Shown: positions 1 to 5,755 of the stretch, one piece after another
Numbering within the stretch: position 1 is the stretch's first letter
Layout: the number at the start of each line of letters is the position of its first letter
NCBI GenBank assembly: GCA_027069365.1
Contig: JALXES010000002.1
Coordinates: 1 to 9,297 of the forward strand
Direction: 5' to 3'
From: Candidatus Moraniibacteriota bacterium
GTDB lineage: Bacteria; Patescibacteriota; Minisyncoccia; Moranbacterales; GCA-2747515
Length of the DNA: 9,297 nucleotides
The notes under the pieces: model-generated
Database searches by the model: none
What the model was told of the DNA's origin: nothing
Seen by the model: the letters and a program-made list of their open reading frames with translations, nothing else
Translations under genes and position numbers: made by a program

Positions 1-387
1 GTTGCGCACCTTGCCCTCCTCTTGCTCAATATTGATCTGCGACTGCACCTGCGTGACACTCCGGCGCAACTGCTTGATGATTTCATTGGTCTTTACCGGA
101 TGGATAAAGTAGGCAATATCCATTGGTAGATCCAGATTGATGATTGGCGAGAACCAGTTTGTCTGCAAGTACCGCGGATAGGTCGTCACAAAAAGTGTGC
201 GCGCATAGACCTCACCGACCTCCAGGAACATCGGCGCAATGCGCATCGCACTTGGCGCAATCAGCCCGCGCACGGTTGCCACGCCGCGTTGATAAATTTT
301 TTCCGCCTCCACAATTTCCGGCTCTGGCGAGCGATTGTCAGAAGCTGCTGTTTTTTTGGTAAAAAGGCCCATGTGTCTAAGTATCAA
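1..387 (-). CDS. VirB4-type conjugative transfer ATPase, N-terminal part (cut by window edge)
   Basis: Start of the motor ATPase of a type IV secretion system; only about 129 residues are in the window and the protein runs off position 1. The visible part has a short Lys-containing N-terminus, then an EIVEAEKIYQRG segment, then FVTTYPRYLQTNWFSPIINL and a DLPMDIAYFIHPV stretch followed by a basic helix. This is the N-terminal pattern I associate with VirB4/TraC ATPases of the DUF87 type in Patescibacteria; it would precede the Walker A domain, which is not in view. Start choice: AAGGAGA (400-394) lies 6 nt before a TTG at 387-385. The first ATG (372-370, MGLFTKK) is 21 nt from that site, so TTG is favoured, though ATG would give a more usual N-terminus. 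It follows the TraC-like gene by 14 nt and should be co-transcribed with it. Family assignment is from motif resemblance only. Confidence 0.75.
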   Translation of the reverse strand, partial: MILRHMGLFTKKTAASDNRSPEPEIVEAEKIYQRGVATVRGLIAPSAMRIAPMFLEVGEVYARTLFVTTYPRYLQTNWFSPIINLDLPMDIAYFIHPVKTNEIIKQLRRSVTQVQSQINIEQEEGKVRN

Positions 388-393
388 AATATT

Positions 394-400
394 TCTCCTT
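394..400 (-). promoter_or_regulatory. Shine-Dalgarno AAGGAGA deciding a TTG start for the VirB4 gene
   Basis: On the minus strand AAGGAGA is followed by AATATT and then TTG (387-385), a 6-nt spacing, in the same frame as the ATG 15 nt further on. The site begins one base after the stop codon of the TraC-like gene, as expected for translation of an internal operon gene. It is the clearest Shine-Dalgarno in the window. The other T4SS genes show none this good. Confidence 0.6.
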
Positions 401-401
401 G

Positions 402-1094
402 CTACAACCCGCGCGCATTCACACGATCAAGTTCTGAGAGTGACGTGTTCGTAAACAGTGACGGGTTATACGCATTATACAACAGTTCCAGTACTTCCTC
501 TGTGTTGAGCATTGTGCCGCGCACGCCTGTTCCTGACAGCCCGGCAATCACGTGATCCACGCGCTGGTACAGCTGATTTTTATATGTCTCAAACTGCTCA
601 CGCTTTGCGCTGATTTCCTGTGCCGGGTGCAGCGCCGCCATGATGCGTGTAAAAAATCCGCTATCGGTACTCTCTACCGGCGAGAACGGCACAATGACGT
701 AGAAAAATTTGGACATGATGTTCGCCACCTCTGTCAATTCTTTGACAAATGCGCGGTACTCTGCAATCTGTGTGCGCATGATTTCACTCTCCGTGCGGCG
801 TTCGCGATCGTTGAGCATCTCCACATACGGCCCAATGTTTAGCTTACGTGAACTAATGACAATCTGCAGCGGAAAGTCCAGTGAGTTGAGGAAGTTCTGG
901 TACTGTATTGTAATGGCATCTTGTTCCTCTGTGGATTTAAGCTCAAAGTTGATTGACGACATCATCAATACTGCGCGCAACGCGCCGTTGCGCAGCACAA
1001 TAACGCCGTCGTGCACTTCCGCCACGTCAACGTACTTCTGCGTGCTTGCGCCCTTGGGGCCGCTGGTTAATTTGTCATGGTGTAATCGCTCCAT
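402..1094 (-). CDS. TraC-like protein, N-terminal half of a split VirB4 system
   Basis: A 230-residue soluble protein with no predicted membrane segment. Near residues 22-75 it has VDVAEVHDGVIVLRNGALRA followed by an F-E-L-K-S-T-E-E-Q stretch and a QNFLNSLDFPLQIVISSRKL segment. This is the pattern of the N-terminal domain of VirB4/TraC proteins, which docks the motor on the inner-membrane platform. No Walker A or B motif is present and the protein ends well before an ATPase domain could fit. The next gene supplies an ATPase-type protein, so the VirB4 function seems divided between two genes, an arrangement I associate with Patescibacteria. The middle (about 95-150) is helical and charged. The start is the only in-frame ATG after a TAG at 1103-1101, and there is no clear Shine-Dalgarno. 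It lies 37 nt after prgI. A short inverted repeat (ACATGT, CGT, ACATGT at 1112-1126) sits in that gap. Confidence 0.72.
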   Translation of the reverse strand: MERLHHDKLTSGPKGASTQKYVDVAEVHDGVIVLRNGALRAVLMMSSINFELKSTEEQDAITIQYQNFLNSLDFPLQIVISSRKLNIGPYVEMLNDRERRTESEIMRTQIAEYRAFVKELTEVANIMSKFFYVIVPFSPVESTDSGFFTRIMAALHPAQEISAKREQFETYKNQLYQRVDHVIAGLSGTGVRGTMLNTEEVLELLYNAYNPSLFTNTSLSELDRVNARGL

Positions 1095-1131
1095 ATCATA
1101 CTATCTGCTAGACATGTCGTACATGTGCTTT

Positions 1132-1614
1132 TTATTTTGTCGTCGGCGGCTTTGTGGTCTTCTGCACACTCTGCTTTTCCAAAATTTCCACCGCGCGATC
1201 TGTCTGGTGCATCCCTTCCGTATCCAGCACGTCCGCCAGCGCTGCAATATCACGCGGATCCATACTCGTTGACTTCTTGTAGAACTGCGTCTTGAATTGT
1301 TCTTCTTTTTGCGCTCTCTTGACACGCTGCTCCTCCGGCAACCGTCGCCACACATAGATCTTTGGCTGCAGGAGAAATGTGATTGCATAGCCCACAAACG
1401 CAATCAGCGGAACGCCATGCGGTCGATAGAACGCAAACGCCACGAAGAGAAGTGAAACCGGTATGGCTATGACGTAAAACGCCGTCTGCTCAAACATGTT
1501 CCACATCACAATCAGAACACCGCCTAACCCCAGCATCCACAGAAACTGCTTTGCGGTGAGCGGACCGGCGATTTTGTCCTCAACATCAATGTATTGTGGT
1601 ACACCAAAAAGCAT
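1132..1614 (-). CDS. PrgI family T4SS inner-membrane protein (VirB3-like)
   Basis: A 160-residue membrane protein of the PrgI family, which takes the place of VirB3 in Gram-positive and Patescibacteria type IV secretion systems and sits in the inner membrane beside VirB4. The N-terminus is diagnostic: FGVPQYIDVEDKIAGPLTAK followed directly by QFLWMLG. Hydrophobic segments run at about residues 23-40, 43-62 and 68-84, with RPHGVP in the turn. After PKIYVWRRLPEEQ comes a charged cytoplasmic tail (about 90-160) rich in Lys, Arg and Glu. Family members are commonly 110 to 160 residues, so this one is long because of the tail. It starts with ATG (1614-1612), 83 nt after the upstream gene and without a recognisable Shine-Dalgarno. 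The order PrgI, TraC-like, VirB4 agrees with a T4SS operon. Confidence 0.92.
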   Translation of the reverse strand: MLFGVPQYIDVEDKIAGPLTAKQFLWMLGLGGVLIVMWNMFEQTAFYVIAIPVSLLFVAFAFYRPHGVPLIAFVGYAITFLLQPKIYVWRRLPEEQRVKRAQKEEQFKTQFYKKSTSMDPRDIAALADVLDTEGMHQTDRAVEILEKQSVQKTTKPPTTK

Positions 1615-1697
1615 GTTGACACACTTAGGAGTTAGAGGCCATGTATGACGCGCACGTCACACGACGGTCTCTACATCCCACAGACCATGCACACGTC

Positions 1698-2714
1698 CTA
1701 CTGCTCTTGCGTCTTTTCGCGTGGCAGTTTCTGTCCCGATGAAAAGTTAATGTATCCCATCGGCTGCGCCGCACTGCGCCGCACATCCTGTGTGCGCTGT
1801 GCAGTCACTTGCGCTCCGACCCGTGCGTGTCGCATGGCGGCTTGCGCGCCGTTTTGCATCTGCTGTGCTTTCAGTATACCATCTTTTTTGTGATTGTGCT
1901 GTACGCGTGTAGCGCGTGGCTGTGGCATCGTCGGGTGAGGCGCATGCGGTGGATGCTGTGACACACCTTTTCTGTGCGGCACTGTCTGCGCCTCCGGGAA
2001 GACGACTTCTCCACGCTGGGTATCCACAATCATCGCCATGTCTTCATCAAAGGACTTCAGCACCATCGCCACACGCTGACGCTCCGCAGCGGACAACTCT
2101 TTTGTGTTGCGGTTGTGGAAGAGATAGTTCCCACGCTCAATCGCCGTATGCCGCCCTTGCCCAATCGCCAAATGATAGTCTGTCAACCAGTTTTCAATCG
2201 TGCCGGGACTGCGCCGCTGTGAACCGGCCACGATGAGTGACTGCTGTGTGATGACCTGGTCTTTAAGCGTGTCAAAACGGTCCAACGCACTGCGCAACGT
2301 CATGCGCTCTTTGGTTTCTTTGACCGGCTTCTTGATAATCTGTGTGGCAAGCACGCGTGCAATGCGTTGTGCCACCATTGGTGTGACGCCAATGTTTTGT
2401 ATGAGGTAGTCCGCAAACTTTTCCAGCGGCAACTCGCCAAAATAGTACAGCCGCACAGCACGCGCCAAATATGCTGTTTTATTGATATCTTTTATATACC
2501 TCTCATGTAATTTCTCAATAACTTTTTCCGCAGTACCATCAGCTAGCCGATCCCTCACTTCTTGTGAAAGCGCAAAAAATTTGTTCCACCGATCCTTGTT
2601 CTGCTCTTTTGTTTCATTATCACATGTAGGAACGAGCATTGGTGAAATTGCTTTTTTGAAGTATGCTCTACTCTGATTGGTTGTTTGTTTTTCTTTATTG
2701 CTCATAGGTACCAT
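1698..2714 (-). CDS. Uncharacterised soluble protein inside the T4SS operon
   Basis: 338 residues, no signal peptide and no membrane segment. I do not recognise a named family. Visible parts: a polar N-terminus (1-40); an alpha-helical region (about 45-130) beginning FFALSQEVRDRLADGTAEKV and ending IARVLATQIIKKP; a second conserved-looking block (about 175-240) with RGNYLFHNRNTKELSAAERQ and a VVFPE end; then a basic tail (250-338) rich in His, Gln, Pro and Arg. From memory, Patescibacteria T4SS loci often carry a protein with a similar two-block layout, so I infer a cytoplasmic accessory to the secretion machine, function unknown. ATG 2714 is used here. ATG 2705 (MSNKEKQ) is equally possible and has AATAAT 7 nt upstream. 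The gene lies 18 nt after the VirB6-like gene. DNA for roughly the first 85 residues is clearly AT-richer than the rest. Confidence 0.85.
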   Translation of the reverse strand: MVPMSNKEKQTTNQSRAYFKKAISPMLVPTCDNETKEQNKDRWNKFFALSQEVRDRLADGTAEKVIEKLHERYIKDINKTAYLARAVRLYYFGELPLEKFADYLIQNIGVTPMVAQRIARVLATQIIKKPVKETKERMTLRSALDRFDTLKDQVITQQSLIVAGSQRRSPGTIENWLTDYHLAIGQGRHTAIERGNYLFHNRNTKELSAAERQRVAMVLKSFDEDMAMIVDTQRGEVVFPEAQTVPHRKGVSQHPPHAPHPTMPQPRATRVQHNHKKDGILKAQQMQNGAQAAMRHARVGAQVTAQRTQDVRRSAAQPMGYINFSSGQKLPREKTQEQ

Positions 2715-3300
2715 TATTCGTGCTCAATTGCTCTATGTTGTCCAGTGTCCATAATTTTCGCTCTCTCTCTGCATAGCCTCATGTTCATCTCTGGTACGCA
2801 CAGACTGTGCATATCTTCGTGCTGCCTGTTCATTATTGATAATAGCATCAAAATGTTCTCTCCGCTCCTCGTAACCTATGTGCTCTGAATTACGAACTGC
2901 CCCGAGATTCTGTTGCGCGAGTGCTCCGGCATCAACATTGAGATATGTTTGCATTGCGCGCCTTCCATTGGAGTCATTAGGGTTTCCACCAAGATTTGTA
3001 TTACCTTCATTATTGTTTGCAAAACGTCGCCCTTCTGCAGCAGCATATGCAGCAAGCGTGCCCCTCTGATTACGCTGTTGCAAGTTATTCTCAATATCAG
3101 AGAGAATACGAGCCGAAGCAGCATTGCTCCCAAATCCATTTGGTGCTGTAATTGCCCGCAGTTGTGCAACATTGAGATTTCCGTTTTTAGAGAGCAACCG
3201 CGCCGCAGCAGCTTGTTCATGCTGATCATTAGATGTTCTAAGAATGTTTGCCAAGTCAACATCGCTCAATCCCTCCAATTGTTTTTCTGCTTCAACAACA
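2461..3300. other. Low-GC block spanning a gene boundary
   Basis: Hand counting gives about 43% GC over these 840 bases, against 52-58% in several 60-base lines sampled either side (lines starting 1021, 1981, 2281, 3661). Some individual lines drop near 30%. The block covers the C-terminal third of the VirB6-like protein and the first quarter of the next gene, and both reading frames stay intact through it. Confidence 0.6.
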
Positions 3301-4646
3301 GCATTTGTGAAGTGTCGCGTTTCTACAGCGGCACGACGCGCGGCATCAGGTGCTGCTGCAAGTTCTGCTCTGTTGGCGATGCGCTGATCACGCAGACGAT
3401 TGCGCCTATCACGCCAATTCCTAAACTGCTGACGCCTTGTGCGTACAGGATCACCGAGTGCGTAGTCCACCCCACGTCCCGCACCAACAGCAAGATACCT
3501 ACCACCTCTGCGCAAGCCGCGGCCAGTTCTTCTAACAATGTTCTGTCCAAAGTTTGTCACCATTTGTGAGGCGCCGTCCGAGGCGGTGTTTGTCATGATG
3601 ATGCCCGCCCACAGAATCACCACCGGAATCATAAGGAAGGCAAGATTGGTCATGTTGCTTGACTGACTGGCGTCTGTTGTTGCGACATCTGTGGTGACAG
3701 CAATGCGGATGTCACTGTCTTTACGAAACGCCATGTCGTGCGTGTACGCCATAAACGACATTGCAAAGAACAGCATAAACACGAGAATGGGACCGTTGAA
3801 GGCGTACTTAAAGAGGTTGCTCCACCACTTCTGCGCATAGGTCTGTGTAGATGGCAATACCATTGCCACAAACCCGATTGGTGAGAAAATCATCAAGATT
3901 GCCAGTGCCACCAAGCGCACTACCAGGATGCCGGCAATGGTAATCATGGAGATGCCATAAAAGAAGGCAAAGACGATGGCAATAAAAATATAGCCGCTTG
4001 TTTGTCCTGATACCTCTTTCTGCGGCACAAAGACATCCACAATGTTTGTTGACTTGCCAAAGATCTCCGGAATTTCAAATCCCGTGCCACTGGCCGCCTT
4101 TGGGAAGAGTGTGTTGACAAAGAAATACATCAGGATGTTTGACGCATCAATAATCACCTTGGCAATTGGCAGCGAGAAGTTGACCAACAGCGCCATGATG
4201 ACGAGGCGTACAAGGATATTGCGCAAGTGATAGCGCTCTACTTGGAAGATTGTCGCAAAGGCGCTAAACAACAAAATGAGGATGAATGCGAGGTTTAGCA
4301 CGTCACGCACAATTGTCCAAATTACATCAATTACGGGACTACCCAGCACGCCATTGACCGTGTCGCTTTGCAGCACATACACAAAGAGCGTTGCTCCACC
4401 AACTCCAATAAGTCCAAAGAGGCGCGCAACGCCATAGAGTATCCAGTTGATTCCGGACTGAAAGGCTTCGCGTATAAATTCTTGTGCCGCCGCCATACTT
4501 ACTGTGATGTCTCCGCCGCTATAGAAAACGTGCCCCAGGATAACAAACGCAAAAAACGCCACCACCATCGTCCGTGGCCGGTGCCATGTGCTGTGCCCCT
4601 GTTGTGTCCTGCGCACTGCACGCAGACACTTCCGTAGAACTTGCAT
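2733..4646 (-). CDS. VirB6/TrbL-like polytopic T4SS channel protein with long cytoplasmic tail
   Basis: A 637-residue inner-membrane protein. Hydrophobic segments lie at about residues 27-43, 70-93, 107-134, 145-165, 218-240, 241-263, 283-304 and 335-355, with an extracytoplasmic loop at about 178-215. The segment FSPIGFVAMVLPSTQTYAQK followed by WWSNLFKYAFNGP matches the amphipathic region before the last membrane segments in VirB6/TrbL-like proteins, so it is taken as the translocation-channel component. Residues 360-637 are soluble: first very Arg-rich (about 372-425), then Ala/Asn/Gln-rich, with no known domain. This tail is unusually long and is encoded by AT-richer DNA. Start choice: ATG 4646 has an extended -10 box 6 nt upstream and avoids overlap with yraN. 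An upstream in-frame extension would run into yraN and looks unlike protein. ATG 4568 (MVVAFFAF) is a fallback. It heads the T4SS operon. Confidence 0.85.
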   Translation of the reverse strand: MQVLRKCLRAVRRTQQGHSTWHRPRTMVVAFFAFVILGHVFYSGGDITVSMAAAQEFIREAFQSGINWILYGVARLFGLIGVGGATLFVYVLQSDTVNGVLGSPVIDVIWTIVRDVLNLAFILILLFSAFATIFQVERYHLRNILVRLVIMALLVNFSLPIAKVIIDASNILMYFFVNTLFPKAASGTGFEIPEIFGKSTNIVDVFVPQKEVSGQTSGYIFIAIVFAFFYGISMITIAGILVVRLVALAILMIFSPIGFVAMVLPSTQTYAQKWWSNLFKYAFNGPILVFMLFFAMSFMAYTHDMAFRKDSDIRIAVTTDVATTDASQSSNMTNLAFLMIPVVILWAGIIMTNTASDGASQMVTNFGQNIVRRTGRGLRRGGRYLAVGAGRGVDYALGDPVRTRRQQFRNWRDRRNRLRDQRIANRAELAAAPDAARRAAVETRHFTNAVVEAEKQLEGLSDVDLANILRTSNDQHEQAAAARLLSKNGNLNVAQLRAITAPNGFGSNAASARILSDIENNLQQRNQRGTLAAYAAAEGRRFANNNEGNTNLGGNPNDSNGRRAMQTYLNVDAGALAQQNLGAVRNSEHIGYEERREHFDAIINNEQAARRYAQSVRTRDEHEAMQRESENYGHWTT

Positions 4647-4652
4647 ACGTCC

Positions 4653-4661
4653 ATTATACCA
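4653..4661 (-). promoter_or_regulatory. Extended -10 promoter of the T4SS operon, probably leaderless
   Basis: On the minus strand TGGTATAAT is a perfect extended -10 element, ending 6 nt before the A of the VirB6 ATG (4646). Initiation at the usual distance would fall on that A or within a base of it, giving an mRNA without a 5' leader. No convincing TTGACA is seen 16-18 nt upstream, which extended -10 promoters tolerate. The same 10-mer pattern GTGGTAYAAT occurs before yraN and at 7291-7300. Confidence 0.6.
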
Positions 4662-4705
4662 CACTTTTATGCATATGTGCGGACCGGGTGTGGCACGTTC
4701 TTTGT

Positions 4706-5098
4706 TTAGAGAAAGATGTCTGTGAGAAAGCGCACACGCGCCGTCTTGTCTGCGCTGCACACAACAATCGCTACTGCGTCAAAACGGTATTCCGCGTCAG
4801 TATGGTTGTGTGCGCGTAGATAGGCAAGTGCCGTGCGATTCAACGCCTGCAACTTCTCACGCGTAATGCGCAACTCCGGCGGATCCACGAGTGCGCCACG
4901 TCGCACAAACCGCGTCTTGACCTCCACAAAGTGAAGCACGCCGTCCTTCTTGGCCACAATATCAATCTCGCCACGCTTAATGCCACGCCGCGGCATGTAG
5001 TTACGCGCACAGATTGTAAATCCACGTTCCACAAGATAGCGACACGCCAGCATCTCACCAAAGTCTCCACGTCGTTTTGTCGTTGTGTGCTCGCTCAT
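4706..5098 (-). CDS. YraN/UPF0102 family endonuclease-like protein
   Basis: 130 residues, the usual size for the UPF0102 (YraN) family, which has a PD-(D/E)XK nuclease fold. Seen in order: GDFGEMLACRYLVERGF (residues 11-27), with the conserved Glu15 and the A-x-x-YL helix; RNYMPRRGIKRGEIDIVAK (32-50), with Asp46; FVEVKTR (57-63), with Glu59 and Lys61; then ITREKLQALNRTALAYL (78-94) and RFDAVAI (105-111). The Asp46, Glu59-x-Lys61 set is the expected metal-binding core. The cellular role of the family is not settled; links to DNA processing and recombination have been proposed. Start: ATG 5098 matches family length and has TGGTACAAT exactly 6 nt upstream. The frame stays open to a TTG at 5206, but that extension would cross both the promoter and the terminator-like hairpin. 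It lies 59 nt ahead of the VirB6 gene, which has its own promoter, so co-regulation with the T4SS is not assured. Confidence 0.93.
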   Translation of the reverse strand: MSEHTTTKRRGDFGEMLACRYLVERGFTICARNYMPRRGIKRGEIDIVAKKDGVLHFVEVKTRFVRRGALVDPPELRITREKLQALNRTALAYLRAHNHTDAEYRFDAVAIVVCSADKTARVRFLTDIFL

Positions 5099-5104
5099 GC
5101 ATAC

Positions 5105-5113
5105 ATTGTACCA
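5105..5113 (-). promoter_or_regulatory. Extended -10 promoter of yraN, probably leaderless
   Basis: TGGTACAAT on the minus strand ends 6 nt before the A of the yraN ATG (5098), the same spacing as at the VirB6 gene. The flanking G gives the shared 10-mer GTGGTACAAT. No Shine-Dalgarno would fit in the 6-nt gap (GTATGC). No clear -35 box is seen. Confidence 0.55.
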
Positions 5114-5147
5114 CCACATCTCGCGACGTATCGCTTGCACGACAAAC

Positions 5148-5171
5148 AAAAAAACGGCACTGCGCCGCTTT
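5148..5171 (-). terminator. Possible intrinsic terminator ahead of yraN
   Basis: Read on the minus strand: AAAG, CGGC, loop GCAGT, GCCG, then seven T (5154-5148), followed by GTTTG. The stem has four GC pairs, a G-T pair and three A-T pairs. It lies between the structured intergenic region and the yraN promoter and would stop minus-strand transcription entering from the right. The stem is modest, so efficiency is uncertain. Confidence 0.5.
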
Positions 5172-5271
5172 GTATTCACCCGCTGCCCCTTGTGTGTATA
5201 CATCAATCAACATTGTACTCAATATTGCCCGGTGTCTCCACGCAAGGTGTTGTCACCGGGGGCACTGCGCC
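5156..5271. repeat. Two copies of the hairpin 11-mer GGCGCAGTGCC
   Basis: The minus-strand 11-mer GGCGCAGTGCC occurs at 5271-5261 and again at 5166-5156, exactly 105 bp apart. Each copy is the core of a short hairpin: GGGGC/GCCCC in the first and CGGC/GCCG in the second. Only the second is followed by a T tract. Confidence 0.6.
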
Positions 5272-5390
5272 CCAAAAAGATCATATGTGGGCCGTGCCGC
5301 CCGGCGGATACAGACAACATGTTCTGACGTTTCTACTGATACTCGGGTGAAGTAATATCAATAGTGTCGTGACATGTAATGTGTCGTATC

Positions 5391-5450
5391 CTGTCACTCT
5401 ATCGCTGTAGAGTGATGACTTACGAAGTCTTGCTTATTTTTTGTCAGCAA
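5391..5450. repeat. Three tandem short hairpins
   Basis: On the plus strand: TCACTCTA, loop TCGCTG, TAGAGTGA (5394-5415, 8 bp); GACTT, loop ACG, AAGTC (5417-5429, 5 bp); TTGCT, 11-nt loop, AGCAA (5430-5450). They are directly adjacent, with hardly a base unpaired between stems, which is unusual for chance sequence. They form equally well on either strand, allowing for G-T pairs. Confidence 0.6.
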
Positions 5451-5510
5451 TCCTTCTTTTTGTGCCCCGTCCCCGGGTTTTAATCCCCTCTTCTTCAAGG
5501 TACTGTACAA

Positions 5511-5580
5511 CATTTTCTTTTTGTTTTTGTGTTGCGGTGATGCTGCGCGTTTGCAGCACCTGTTTTTTGTTTTTGTTTTG
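5511..5580. repeat. Hairpin flanked by near-identical A-rich (T-rich) linkers
   Basis: A hairpin at 5536-5560 (TGCTGC, loop GCGTTT, GCAGCA, with a partly paired GGTG/CC base) lies between two similar tracts: TTCTTTTTGTTTTTGTG on the left and TGTTTTTTGTTTTTGTTTTG on the right (plus strand). On the minus strand these are A-rich and would be unpaired spacers. On the plus strand the hairpin plus T6 resembles a terminator. Confidence 0.55.
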
Positions 5581-5613
5581 TGCTCCCACGGGGGGAGTCT
5601 AACTAAAACGAGG

Positions 5614-5674
5614 GACAGTAGCACGGTTCCAATCGTGAATAGGGGGGCTTCACGATTGGAACTGTGCGACCGTC
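5614..5674. repeat. Long hairpin: 18-bp stem with a G6 (C6) loop
   Basis: Arms 5621-5638 and 5650-5667 pair over 18 bp with a single G-T pair (5625 with 5663), enclosing an 11-nt loop with six G on the plus strand or six C on the minus strand. Pairing continues imperfectly outward to 5614 and 5674 (mismatches at 5620/5668 and 5617/5671). No T tract follows on either strand, so it is not a simple terminator. It is the strongest stem in the intergenic region. Confidence 0.8.
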
Positions 5675-5727
5675 TATAAATGGTTTGTCTGTTTGTCAAT
5701 GTGCGTGTCTCTCTCAAGTACATGTTT

Positions 5728-5755
5728 AGTATAGCATAGGCTACGTGTTGGTCAA
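5728..5755 (-). promoter_or_regulatory. Sigma70-type promoter reading into the structured intergenic region
   Basis: On the minus strand: TTGACC (5755-5750), 16-nt spacer, TATACT (5733-5728), with TGC directly before the -10 giving an extended -10. Predicted start is about 5723-5719. It is the only promoter-like site in the window with both a good -35 and a good -10. A weaker second pair, TTGACA (5699-5694) with TATAGA (5678-5673) and a 15-nt spacer, lies just downstream. Confidence 0.55.

Larger units (their letters stand above)
5148..5723 (-). ncRNA. Candidate structured non-coding RNA of unknown family
   Basis: About 575 bp bounded by a good promoter (5755-5728) and a terminator-like hairpin (5171-5148). 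In minus-strand order it holds: a long hairpin (5674-5614); a CTCCC/GGGAG hairpin (5597-5583); a TGCTGC/GCAGCA hairpin (5560-5536) set between A-rich linkers; three tandem hairpins (5450-5394); a GACA/TGTC hairpin (5385-5371); a CCCGGTG/CACCGGG stem (5260-5228) overlapping a GGGGC/GCCCC stem (5273-5259). I looked for the conserved blocks of RNase P RNA, tmRNA, SRP RNA and tRNA and saw none. The frame 5723-5394 is open for 109 codons and has an ATG 4 nt after the -10 box, but its Lys-rich, repeat-derived product and mixed codon use look non-coding. An opposite-strand RNA is possible, because the 5536-5560 hairpin followed by T6 also reads as a plus-strand terminator. Strand and extent are inferences. 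Confidence 0.3.

Noticed and set aside
1112..1126. ACATGT, CGT, ACATGT inverted repeat between prgI and the TraC-like gene.
   Set aside because: Only 6 bp with a 3-nt loop and no T tract; too short to support as an operator or terminator.
709..1272. Plus-strand open frame of about 190 codons.
   Set aside because: Antisense to the TraC-like and prgI genes, which have clear family patterns; the translation is Cys/Ser-rich, as usual for shadows.
4647..4760. Upstream extension of the VirB6-like frame.
   Set aside because: It would overlap the end of yraN and cross the TGGTATAAT promoter, and the extra residues look non-protein.
5621..5640. tRNA T-arm resemblance (GGTTCCAATC).
   Set aside because: The loop lacks the conserved purine after TTC, and no acceptor, D or anticodon arms can be placed around it.
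5394..5723. Minus-strand open frame of 109 codons with an ATG 4 nt after the -10 box of the 5728-5755 promoter.
   Set aside because: The product is Lys-rich because of A-rich linkers, its middle is encoded by the long hairpin, codon choice is unlike the neighbours, and no family pattern is seen. A small leaderless protein cannot be fully excluded.
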